Shown piece by piece: positions 45,284 through 53,562 of a DNA stretch of 64,000 nucleotides. Location: positions 1 through 64,000 of the forward strand of contig NZ_JAKRFD010000013.1 of NCBI RefSeq assembly GCF_022348185.1. Reading direction: 5' to 3'. Origin of the DNA: Epibacterium sp. Ofav1-8 (GTDB lineage Bacteria > Pseudomonadota > Alphaproteobacteria > Rhodobacterales > Rhodobacteraceae). Position 1 is the first letter of the stretch. The number at the start of each line of letters is the position of its first letter. The notes under the pieces are model-generated. The model saw only the letters and a program-made list of their open reading frames with translations. It made no database searches and was not told where the DNA came from. The position numbers and the translations under genes are program-made.

Positions 45284-46300
45284 ATGAAAAATGTCTTGGG
45301 GCTTACCGCCCTCGCAACCCTGACCTGTGCCTTTGCCGCCGAAGCCATGGCGACCGAATGGAACGTGTCCGTCTGGGGCAAACGCCGCGCCTTTACGGAA
45401 CACGTCGAAAAACTGGCGGAGTTGGTTTCGGAAAAGACCGATGGCGCGTTCACCATGAACATCAGCTACGGCGGCTTGTCCAAGAACCGCGAAAACCTCG
45501 ATGGTATTTCCATTGGTGCGTTCGAGATGGCGCAATTCTGCGCGGGATATCACCGCGACAAGAACCGCGTCATTACCGTTCTGGAGCTGCCCTTCCTCGG
45601 TGTTTCCAACCTGGAGGAAGAAGTTGCCGTTTCCGCGGCCGTCTATGGCCACCCGGCAGCCACTGACGAGATGGCGCAGTGGAATGCGAAGCTGCTGATG
45701 ACGTCTCCGATGCCACAGTACAATATCGTCGGCACCGGCGAAGCGCGCGACGAGCTGGCCGAATTCGAAGGCATGCGCGTGCGTGCCACGGGCGGGATCG
45801 GCGAAGCCTTCAAAGCTGTTGGCGCAGTGCCGACCTCGGTCACCGCAACCGAAGCCTACCAGGCCATGGAGTCTGGCGTCGTCGACACGGTCGCATTCGC
45901 TCAGCATGCGCATCTGTCCTTCGGCACCATCAATCGCGCCGACTGGTGGACGGCAAACCTGAACCCTGGCACCGTGAATTGCCCTGTTGTGGTGAACATC
46001 GACGCCTATGAGAGCCTGTCCGACTCCGAGCGCGAGGCCCTCGACAGCTCGATCCCGGAAGCGCTGGATCACTATCTGGCCAACTATGGCGAACTCCTGA
46101 AGAAATGGGACGCCGTTCTGGAGGAAAAAGGGGTCGAGAAAGTCGAGATCTCCGATGAGGTCCTGGCTGAGTTCCGCGCCACCGCAGCGGATCCGATCCG
46201 CGAAGCCTGGATCAAGGACATGGAGGCGCAAGGGCTGCCCGGGCAGGAACTGTATGATCTTGTTCAGAAAACCCTGAGCGACCATCGCAACGGCAGCTGA
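45284..46300 (+). CDS. dctP: TRAP transporter periplasmic binding protein
   Basis: This 338-residue protein has a Sec signal peptide (MKNVLGLTALATLTCAFAAEAMA) and the DctP fold. Conserved features are WGKRRAFTEHVEKLAELVSEKTDGAF, ENLDGISIGAFEMAQF and MRVRATGGIGEAFKAVGAVPTSVTATEAYQAMESGVVDTVAF, whose Arg normally binds a carboxylate of the ligand. GGGAGGAAA precedes the ATG. It is the first gene of a complete TRAP operon divergent from gbcAB; the ligand may be a betaine or related zwitterionic acid, which is inference. Confidence 0.92.
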   Translation: MKNVLGLTALATLTCAFAAEAMATEWNVSVWGKRRAFTEHVEKLAELVSEKTDGAFTMNISYGGLSKNRENLDGISIGAFEMAQFCAGYHRDKNRVITVLELPFLGVSNLEEEVAVSAAVYGHPAATDEMAQWNAKLLMTSPMPQYNIVGTGEARDELAEFEGMRVRATGGIGEAFKAVGAVPTSVTATEAYQAMESGVVDTVAFAQHAHLSFGTINRADWWTANLNPGTVNCPVVVNIDAYESLSDSEREALDSSIPEALDHYLANYGELLKKWDAVLEEKGVEKVEISDEVLAEFRATAADPIREAWIKDMEAQGLPGQELYDLVQKTLSDHRNGS

Positions 46301-46317
46301 TCGCATTGCGATCACAT

Positions 46318-46345
46318 CGGGCCCGGATCTTCAGAGCCGGGCCCG
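46318..46345 (+). terminator. Intercistronic hairpin after TRAP binding-protein gene
   Basis: CGGGCCCGG and CCGGGCCCG form a perfect 9-bp stem with a 10-base loop, 18 bp after the stop codon. There is no T run, so it more likely stabilises the upstream mRNA or attenuates read-through, giving more binding protein than membrane subunits. Confidence 0.65.
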
Positions 46346-46388
46346 TACCTATTCTATTCACCGATAAAGACAACAACCGGGGGCAGGA

Positions 46389-47063
46389 ATGGCAGGTTCA
46401 TCAACCGTGCTCAGTGATTCCAGTGTAATCTCGCGGCTGGACAGGGCGTTGCTGCCGATCGAAAGAGCAACAGCCCTCCTGTCCGGACTGGCCGCTTTTT
46501 CGCTGATGTTCCTTGCCGCGTATTCCGTGGCCGGTCGCCAATTGGACCGGACGTTTCTGGCACCTGTTTTCGACCGGCTTGGTCTGATGGACGGCCCCCT
46601 GCCCGGCTACGTTGACTATATTGAGGCCCTGATGCCGCTGATCGCCATTCTGGGCGTGTCCTACGTGCAGCGGGAGGGTGCGCATATCCGCATGGATATT
46701 CTTGTGGGACGGTTGCATGGACGGGCACTTTGGTTGTTCGAATTTGTCACCGTGCTGTGCATGCTTGTACTGGTGTTTGCGCTTGTCTGGGGATCCTGGG
46801 CGCATTTTGACAGATCATTTGATTGTGCCCGCCCGCTGTGTTCACGCGACAGTTCGATCGACATCGGTCTGCCGATCTGGCCGTCGAAACTGGTGGTGCC
46901 TGTCGCCCTCGCCGTCTTGAGCGCCAGACTGCTGTTGCAGCTCGTGGCCTATGCCCGTGCCTTCGTCCTGGGGCTGCAAAGCCCGGCCGCAGTACCGTTG
47001 ATTCAATCTGTCGCAGAGCAGGCCGCTGCCGAAGCCGATCAACTCAAGGAGCACGATAAATGA
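46389..47063 (+). CDS. dctQ: TRAP transporter small membrane subunit
   Basis: This 224-residue protein has four hydrophobic segments with the DctQ pattern (YIEALMPLIAILGVSYVQREGAHIRMDILVGRL). It is longer than the usual 170 residues through an extended loop between the first two segments and a cytoplasmic tail rich in Ala and Glu. Between segments 3 and 4 it has FDCARPLCSRDSS, with two Cys residues that may form a periplasmic disulfide. It overlaps the next gene by 4 bp (ATGA). Confidence 0.88.
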   Translation: MAGSSTVLSDSSVISRLDRALLPIERATALLSGLAAFSLMFLAAYSVAGRQLDRTFLAPVFDRLGLMDGPLPGYVDYIEALMPLIAILGVSYVQREGAHIRMDILVGRLHGRALWLFEFVTVLCMLVLVFALVWGSWAHFDRSFDCARPLCSRDSSIDIGLPIWPSKLVVPVALAVLSARLLLQLVAYARAFVLGLQSPAAVPLIQSVAEQAAAEADQLKEHDK

Positions 47064-48460
47064 GCGATATCGAGATCGGTCTCTGGGTCAGCGGGGCAAT
47101 GCTGGTCCTGGTCGTGCTCGGCATGCGGGTGGCTTTTGCAGCTGGCCTGGCGGGGTTTGCAGGCCTGGTATGGCTGCGCTGGAACGGGTTCGACTACGAT
47201 CCTGAGCGCTTTGGAAAATCTGTCGAAATCAGCGTCAAGATCGCCGGCCAGGTCCCGCATTCCAAGGTGTCCAGCCAGGCGCTGAGCCTGATACCCACCT
47301 TCATCCTGATCGGGTATCTTGCCTATTACGCGCAAATGACCACGGCCCTGTTCGAAGCCGCCAAACGCTGGGTTGCCTGGGTCCCCGGCGGGCTCGCGGT
47401 CTCGACCGTGTTTGCCACAGCGGGCTTTGCCGCCGTGTCCGGCGCATCCGTCGCCACAGCGGCGGTGTTCGCGCGTATCGGCATTCCCGAGATGCTGGCG
47501 GTGGGATACAACAAACGGTTCGCTGCGGGCGTTGTGGCCGCAGGCGGAACCCTTGCCTCACTCATCCCCCCCTCTGCGATTCTGGTGATCTATGCCATTA
47601 TCGTCGAGCAGGATGTGGGCAAGCTTTTGCTGGCGGGCTTTATCCCAGGGGCATTCTCGGCGGTTGTCTATGCGGGTCTCATCATCGCCATTGCCATGAT
47701 CTTTAAGACGGTCGGACCTCCTGTCACGGGCTTCACCTGGCGTGAACGGCTGGTGTCCCTGCCACCGGCATTGCCGATTCTGGCAGTCGTGGTGATCATC
47801 ATTTTCTTTGTCTACAATCCCTTTGGCGAGGCTTGGGGCACTCCGACCGAGGGCGGCGCGGTCGGCGCCTTCATTGTCTTCATCATGGCCCTGATCCGCG
47901 GCATGCGTCTGCGCCAGTTGCGGGACGCCTTGCTGGAAACGGCCAAGCTCACGATCATGATCTTCACCATCATCTGGGGTGTTCTGATCTACGTCCGTTT
48001 CCTCGGTTATGCAGACCTGCCGCATGCCTTCGCGGATTGGATTTCCTCTCTGTCCGCGCCTCCGATGCTGATCCTGATCTGCATTCTCCTCGCCTATGCC
48101 GTGTTGGGCATGTTCATGGACGCGATCGGAATGCTGCTTCTCACCTTGCCCGTGGTCTACCCCGCCGTGATGGCGCTGAACGGCGGCGAGCTGGTGTCCG
48201 CGTCGGATTCGGCGTTCGGCATGTCCGGGCCGATGTGTGCCATCTGGTTTGGCATTCTGGTGGTGAAAATGGCAGAGTTCTGCCTGATCACACCACCGAT
48301 CGGCCTGAACTGTTTTGTCGTCGCAGGCGTGCGGGAGGATCTTTCGGTACAGGATGTGTTTCGCGGGGTCATGCCCTTCTTTATCGCCGATGCCGTCACC
48401 ATCGCGCTTCTGGTTGCATTCCCGATGATCGTTCTCTGGCTCCCCGGCCTCGCCAGTTGA
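47060..48460 (+). CDS. dctM: TRAP transporter large membrane subunit
   Basis: This 466-residue permease of the DctM class has SLIPTFILIGYLAYYAQMTTALFEAAKRWVAWVPGGLAVSTVFATAGFAAVSGASVATAA, AAGGTLASLIPPSAILVIYAIIVEQ and a C-terminal MAEFCLITPPIGLNCFVVAGV. It completes the binding-protein/small/large subunit set. A strong hairpin follows about 90 bp downstream. Confidence 0.92.
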   Translation: MSDIEIGLWVSGAMLVLVVLGMRVAFAAGLAGFAGLVWLRWNGFDYDPERFGKSVEISVKIAGQVPHSKVSSQALSLIPTFILIGYLAYYAQMTTALFEAAKRWVAWVPGGLAVSTVFATAGFAAVSGASVATAAVFARIGIPEMLAVGYNKRFAAGVVAAGGTLASLIPPSAILVIYAIIVEQDVGKLLLAGFIPGAFSAVVYAGLIIAIAMIFKTVGPPVTGFTWRERLVSLPPALPILAVVVIIIFFVYNPFGEAWGTPTEGGAVGAFIVFIMALIRGMRLRQLRDALLETAKLTIMIFTIIWGVLIYVRFLGYADLPHAFADWISSLSAPPMLILICILLAYAVLGMFMDAIGMLLLTLPVVYPAVMALNGGELVSASDSAFGMSGPMCAIWFGILVVKMAEFCLITPPIGLNCFVVAGVREDLSVQDVFRGVMPFFIADAVTIALLVAFPMIVLWLPGLAS

Positions 48461-48548
48461 ACGCCTTTGCGCCCGCTTTATTGTTTCTGCCCTGGGCGCA
48501 AAGGCGGCGCAAAAAATACATTCCACATCCACAATTCCATGTAATCCA

Positions 48549-48580
48549 CCCCTTTCGCCATGGCGCGAAAGGGGTTCATT
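48549..48580 (+). terminator. Terminator after the TRAP operon
   Basis: CCCCTTTCGC (48549-48558) and GCGAAAGGGG (48565-48574) form a perfect 10-bp stem with a six-base loop, followed by a T/A-rich stretch TTCATTAATT. The rest of the 242-bp gap to the next gene shows nothing else recognisable. Confidence 0.7.
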
Positions 48581-48702
48581 AATTCAATTCGACAAGTCTT
48601 TCCTTTGAAGCAGCCCAAACACCAATGATACCATTGGTTGTGAAAGTTGGTCATTGTACCGCAGGCTAGAACAGCCGCTTTGTGTGAGTAAAAGGTCAAG
48701 AA

Positions 48703-49434
48703 ATGTCGAATATGCATGTTCACGATTACCCGTTGACGACGGGAGCAAAACCGATGCTCCTGAACGTCCTTTCCATTGATGACGACGAAATCGACCGGAT
48801 GCGATTGCTGAAGATCTGCAGGAAAGCCGGTCTGATGGTCGATTTCACCGAAGCTGCCAATCTCGATGAAATGCGGGAATGCCTGGAGATTGACTGCTAC
48901 GACCTTGTCTTTATCGATCATGACCTTGGCATGGACACCGGCCTGGATGCCCTCGGGATCCTGCTGTCCCACGAAGAGCAGGTCAACGCGGTTCCGATCA
49001 TGCTGACCTCCTCCGTCGACTATCATATTGCGGTCGAGGCCATGCGGCGCGGATGTGCCGACTACATCGTGAAGGACGAGCTGACGGTCGACTCCCTGAT
49101 CAAATCGGTAACATCCGCGATCGAACGGCGCGCGCTCTATGGTGCGCTCACCGATGCCCGGGCCTCCGAATCGGAACTGAAATCAGTCTTTGAAAAATTC
49201 ATGGTCAGCTGTGGCCCGGAAATGCGTGAATTGCTACGCCGCAGCATGATGGGAGTCAGAGCCGTCAAGATGCAGGCCCGCAGCGACGATGCCGTTGACC
49301 CGACTTTGTTGTCAAACTTGTCCATGTTCGAGCGCAGCGCAAAAGACCTGGTCGCGTTTATGGATGATCTAGAAAGTGTTGTTGGCGCTGGTCGGCGTTT
49401 GACAGTCAACGAATTGCGCAAACGCATTCAATAA
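48703..49434 (+). CDS. Response regulator receiver protein with a helical output domain
   Basis: This 243-residue protein has a receiver domain at residues about 18-140: acidic pocket DDDE (26-29), phosphoacceptor Asp72 (VFIDHDL), the Thr/Ser switch (MLTSS) and Lys (IVKDE). The remaining 100 residues are predicted helical (ERRALYGALTDARASESELKSVFEKF) and match no DNA-binding or enzyme domain I know; they could be a dimerisation or partner-binding output. It heads the two-component module, 95 bp before the sensor kinase. AAGG lies seven bases before the ATG. Confidence 0.85.
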   Translation: MSNMHVHDYPLTTGAKPMLLNVLSIDDDEIDRMRLLKICRKAGLMVDFTEAANLDEMRECLEIDCYDLVFIDHDLGMDTGLDALGILLSHEEQVNAVPIMLTSSVDYHIAVEAMRRGCADYIVKDELTVDSLIKSVTSAIERRALYGALTDARASESELKSVFEKFMVSCGPEMRELLRRSMMGVRAVKMQARSDDAVDPTLLSNLSMFERSAKDLVAFMDDLESVVGAGRRLTVNELRKRIQ

Positions 49435-49529
49435 AGTCTGAGCTCAGCCGTTGCAGGAATGAACAGAAACGTGGTTCGACAATTGATCCGAACCAATCCC
49501 GCCAAAGACTTGCCGAGGAGATGGCAGGC

Positions 49530-51788
49530 GTGTCACTTAAATGGATTTCAATCAAAACCAAAGTTGCATTGGGTGTATGCTTTATTCTAGGCGTCTCTTT
49601 TGCCGTGTTCTTCTCGCTCAGCTATCGAGACACCAGCCAGCGCATTCGTCAGCACACTGAACAGCTGATCGCTCAAAACCATCAGACGCATTCACGGTAT
49701 ATTCTCGATACGCTGACAACCATGTCTCAAGATGCAGAGACGATTGTGGGATTTCCGCCCATTGCGGGGATATTTCGCTCCTTGATGACGCCCTCGGGCA
49801 TAGATCCGTATGACGGATCGAGCCTGACGCATTGGCGGAAACGGCTGGAAACGCTTTTTGTCAGCCTCATTCAGAATCGCGATGCCTATAGTCAAATTCG
49901 GCTTTTGCTCCCACAGCGCAACTGGCGAGAATTTGTCCGCGTAGACAGCATCAACGGCTCGGTGCGGATTACATCGCAGGATGAGTTGCAGGCCAAGGGC
50001 GATGAGCCTTATGTCCGGACGCTGGTTTCCGGGTCCTCGGAAGAAAGTCAGTTCTCTCATGTCACACGCAATCGGGAACATGGGGTCGCATCAGGACCGC
50101 CCACCCTGAGATCGTTGAAGCGGATCGCCGATATCGACGGCAACCTGATCGGCGCGATTGTCATAAACGCGCATATCGCTGAGCTTTTTGCCTTGCCAAA
50201 GACTGGCAACGAGATCGGTCAAACGTATTATGCCATCGAAAACAAGACCTCAGCAGGGACACTTCTTGGCCCTGAGGACATGCGCTTTGCCGTGCAGGCA
50301 GAAAGCGGAGAAAGCCTGGAGGCAGTCGACGACATATTCACGACAGGAGAAGGTCAGCTGGTCGCCGGTGACAGCAACACCGGTATCTTTGTCACCCGCG
50401 TCGATCTCAGTTCTCACAACATCCCGTTCACAATCCGCATCGCTTCCTTTGTGGACCTGCGTCAAATGCTGGCAGCGGCTCGAACGGCACTTCTCCATAA
50501 TGTTCTGAATGCGCTGGGATTAACCCTCTCCGCGTCCTGCATGGGTTATTTTTTGACCTCGCGGCTGCTTGCGCCCTTGGAAAAACTCCTAACTGATATT
50601 CGATCCAGCAGCAGCTCCTTGCGCCCCGTTCCCGAAGAGTTTGACGGACACGATGAAGTTTCTGTTATTGCAAAAGAATTTTCACATCTCACCAATGATC
50701 TCATTCGCGAAACACAGCGCCTGGAAATGGTGCTCAGCAATGCTGCAGAGGGCGTTGTCACGCTTCGCGAAGACGGATCAATCGAAGATGTGAACCCGGC
50801 AGCGACGCAGATCCTCGGCCTCGCTGCCCCGCGCCTGATCGGGCGCAGGCTGGCGGATGTTCTGCACTGCGACCCAAAGTTGACGAGGTCCAATCTGATG
50901 CACCGCGCAGACTCAGATGAGCCTCTGCGCTTTTCTGTCACCTGCCGACACGGAGCGTCAGAAAACACCATTTTGCAAATCGCGGTGCAGCGCGCACTCT
51001 ACGCTGAGGGAACGCGCTTTATTGTCATGCTCCGTGACATCACGACAGAGACCTTTGCCGCGCAAAAAGCGGACGCGCTGATTGCTGCGTTGAAGAGGTC
51101 AAATGCGGAGTTGGATCAATTTGCATATATCGCGTCCCACGACCTAAAGGCGCCATTGCGGGTTATTAATAATGCCATTTCCTGGCTTGAAGAGGATTTG
51201 GAGCCCTATCTCAATGACGACACCCGAGAGAGCATGCATCTGCTGCAAAGCCGCGCCAATCGTATGGAGCGCTTGCTTAACGATCTCTTGCAGCATTCTC
51301 GGATCGGCCGGGTGGCTGAACCGGAGACACAGATCTCGGGACGTGAGCTGGCGGACGAATTGCTTGGATTGCTCGAAGTGCCTGACGGCATGACGGTCAG
51401 GTTCGCAGAGAGCTTTCTCAAGCTGCGATTCCGCAAATTGCCGCTCGAAACGGTTCTGGTCAATCTGCTGAGCAACAGCATCCGACATCACGACCGCCCC
51501 CATGGCGAGATCGAAGTGTCCGTGGAAGAAGAAGCCGGGTTCCTGCGGTTCCGGGTCGAAGATGACGGCCCGGGTATTGAGCCCATCTACCATGATCGCA
51601 TCTTCGAGGTGTTCCAAACCCTTCAGTCCCGAGATCAACTGGAGGGCAGCGGTATGGGTTTGGCCTTTGTTAAGAAACACATCGAGGTTGCAGGTGGAGA
51701 GATTCAGGTGATCTCCGATGGAATCCGCGGAACTGTATTCGAATTCCGTTGGCCGCGTGACCTACGGCAACAAAACGAGGCTGCATAA
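49530..51788 (+). CDS. Membrane sensor histidine kinase with periplasmic sensor and PAS domain
   Basis: This protein of about 752 residues has a first membrane segment at about 11-31, a periplasmic region of about 290 residues resembling a double Cache sensor, and a second membrane segment near 330-350. A HAMP-like linker, a PAS domain (LEMVLSNAAEGVVTLREDGSIEDVNPAATQILG), a HisKA domain with His537 (YIASHDLKAPLR) and an ATPase domain (NLLSNSIRHH, DDGPGIEP, GSGMGLAFVKKH) follow. The DHp sequence is of the cyanobacterial-phytochrome-type class. The GTG at 49530 is chosen because GAGGAG lies nine bases before it; the ATG at 49521 abuts that site. It overlaps the next gene by one base. Confidence 0.88.
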   Translation: MSLKWISIKTKVALGVCFILGVSFAVFFSLSYRDTSQRIRQHTEQLIAQNHQTHSRYILDTLTTMSQDAETIVGFPPIAGIFRSLMTPSGIDPYDGSSLTHWRKRLETLFVSLIQNRDAYSQIRLLLPQRNWREFVRVDSINGSVRITSQDELQAKGDEPYVRTLVSGSSEESQFSHVTRNREHGVASGPPTLRSLKRIADIDGNLIGAIVINAHIAELFALPKTGNEIGQTYYAIENKTSAGTLLGPEDMRFAVQAESGESLEAVDDIFTTGEGQLVAGDSNTGIFVTRVDLSSHNIPFTIRIASFVDLRQMLAAARTALLHNVLNALGLTLSASCMGYFLTSRLLAPLEKLLTDIRSSSSSLRPVPEEFDGHDEVSVIAKEFSHLTNDLIRETQRLEMVLSNAAEGVVTLREDGSIEDVNPAATQILGLAAPRLIGRRLADVLHCDPKLTRSNLMHRADSDEPLRFSVTCRHGASENTILQIAVQRALYAEGTRFIVMLRDITTETFAAQKADALIAALKRSNAELDQFAYIASHDLKAPLRVINNAISWLEEDLEPYLNDDTRESMHLLQSRANRMERLLNDLLQHSRIGRVAEPETQISGRELADELLGLLEVPDGMTVRFAESFLKLRFRKLPLETVLVNLLSNSIRHHDRPHGEIEVSVEEEAGFLRFRVEDDGPGIEPIYHDRIFEVFQTLQSRDQLEGSGMGLAFVKKHIEVAGGEIQVISDGIRGTVFEFRWPRDLRQQNEAA

Positions 51789-52258
51789 TGTCTTCTTCCC
51801 ACCCCGCAGGTCACCGCGACATCAAGATCATTCTCGTTGAGGATGATGACGGTGATGCCAAGGCGATCCATCGCGCGTTCAAGAAAGCTCGGATTGCGAA
51901 CCCATTGACCCGCTTCAAGAACGGGTCAGACGCGTTGGCCTATCTCAAGGGGGAAACGGATCGCCAGCCTCCTCAGCAGTTTATTGTGCTCAGTGATATC
52001 AACATGCCGCGCATGTCCGGTATCGAACTTGTGGAAGCCCTGCGCGACGACCCGGCTCTGTGTCGCACATTGTTCTTCGTGCTGACCACGTCCGATGATG
52101 AACGTGACATCTCGGCTGCCTATTCCAACAATGTCGCGGGGTATATTCTGAAGTCCCGGGCTGGCGACATGTTCATCGAACTCATGTCGGTCATGGACAG
52201 TTTCTGGCGGTATGTCGAACTGCCCGTCATCGATGTTCGGAGAGGCTCACATGGTTGA
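51788..52258 (+). CDS. Single-domain response regulator (Rcp1-type)
   Basis: This 156-residue protein is a receiver domain only: acidic residues in VEDDDGD, phosphoacceptor Asp70 (LSDINMPRMSG), switch Thr (VLTTSDDE) and Lys (ILKSRAG). It resembles the Rcp1 partners of phytochrome-like kinases, which fits the class of the upstream kinase. It overlaps the kinase stop codon by one base and the next gene by 8 bp, and so is probably made in step with both as a phosphotransfer intermediate. Confidence 0.9.
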   Translation: MSSSHPAGHRDIKIILVEDDDGDAKAIHRAFKKARIANPLTRFKNGSDALAYLKGETDRQPPQQFIVLSDINMPRMSGIELVEALRDDPALCRTLFFVLTTSDDERDISAAYSNNVAGYILKSRAGDMFIELMSVMDSFWRYVELPVIDVRRGSHG

Positions 52259-53348
52259 TAAAAGCATACTGATTGTTGACGACGACCGTGGTGATCGCAA
52301 ACTTATGCAGCGATACCTATCAAGCCTTTACCCCGAGGCTACAATCCTCGAGGCAGAAAACGGCGAGGCCGCCACCGCGCATGCGGATCAGGATGTGGAA
52401 GTCATCTTTCTTGACTATCTCCTCCCGGGGGTCTCGGGGTTGGATCTGCTGTCGAGTTTCCTTCGCTGCTGGCCGCATTCCGTCATCTTCATCATGACCG
52501 GCCAGGGGGACGAAGAAGTCGCCAAGAGCGCGATCCTGAGTGGCGCAGCGGATTATATCGCAAAATCAACCATTACCCCCGATGCGCTCAACCGGATGAT
52601 TGGCAACGGGCTGCAGGTTGCCCGGATGAAGTGGCGCATCGAGGAACACCAGAAAGAGCTGCAGCAATTCTCGGATGTTCTCGTACACGACCTCCGCGCC
52701 CCCATTCGCGCGATCAAGTTTCTCAGCGACCAAATTCTCGAAGATTTTGAAGCCGGGGACCTGGACGAAGTTAAGCGAGAATTCGATCTGATGAAACGCT
52801 CGGTCTCCAAGATGTCGGATCTCATCGAACGGCTCGCCAGTCACATCAATCCGCATACCGAAGGCATGCCAGAGCAGGTAAGTGCCGAAAGCCTAGTCGA
52901 GGCCGCCAGTCTGGCCCTGGCGCAGGATATCTCCAATTCCGGTGCAGTGGTCGAGACCAACCTATCTGATGTCGACGTGCTGTGTTTTCCGCCAGACGTG
53001 TCCCAGCTTTTGCAAAACTTGATCGGCAACTCCATAAAGTACCGCGGTGACGCAACACCGAGGATAGATATTTCCGCCAAATCAGTTGGGGAGGGCGTTC
53101 AGTTTTCGATTTCCGACAATGGTATCGGTGTGCCCAAAGAATACCGAGCACGGATATTCGAGCCATTCAAACGCCTTCAGCGCAGCAGTGACCTCCCGGG
53201 AACCGGGCTGGGTCTGGCCACCTGCGCCAAAATCGCCAAACGGCACAATGGCGCGATCTGGTGCGATACCGCAGTTGAGCAGGGGACCACCATACATTTC
53301 ACACTGAAGATGCGCCCAAACATGTCGCGGATACAGAGGCGGGCGTGA
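52251..53348 (+). CDS. Hybrid receiver-histidine kinase, soluble
   Basis: This 365-residue protein has an N-terminal receiver (DDDRGD, phosphoacceptor Asp55 in FLDYLLPG, MTGQG, Lys in IAKST) followed by a HisKA segment with His146 (VLVHDLRAPIRAIK) and an ATPase domain (NLIGNSIKYRG, DNGIGVP, GTGLGLATCAKIAKRH). There are no membrane segments. A kinase controlled by its own receiver is typical of a second step in a phosphorelay. GGAGAGG precedes the ATG at 52251, overlapping the previous gene by 8 bp. Confidence 0.9.
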   Translation: MVDKSILIVDDDRGDRKLMQRYLSSLYPEATILEAENGEAATAHADQDVEVIFLDYLLPGVSGLDLLSSFLRCWPHSVIFIMTGQGDEEVAKSAILSGAADYIAKSTITPDALNRMIGNGLQVARMKWRIEEHQKELQQFSDVLVHDLRAPIRAIKFLSDQILEDFEAGDLDEVKREFDLMKRSVSKMSDLIERLASHINPHTEGMPEQVSAESLVEAASLALAQDISNSGAVVETNLSDVDVLCFPPDVSQLLQNLIGNSIKYRGDATPRIDISAKSVGEGVQFSISDNGIGVPKEYRARIFEPFKRLQRSSDLPGTGLGLATCAKIAKRHNGAIWCDTAVEQGTTIHFTLKMRPNMSRIQRRA

Positions 53349-53562
53349 ATGCAGCGATCTGCCCCGATATTGTAATCCAACAAACCGCGCGCACGGCGTT
53401 GGGACCGCTCCGGGACACACCGTCAATCGCACCAGTCGCTTTGCTCGACCCGGTAACGGCGACGTGACTCGGCCTCCCTCAGGAAGAGTGCGTTCTTCGC
53501 AAACCGCTTAAAACAGGGTATCGTTGCGGCAATTGATTTCTCAAACCCCCGTGAGTCCTTGC

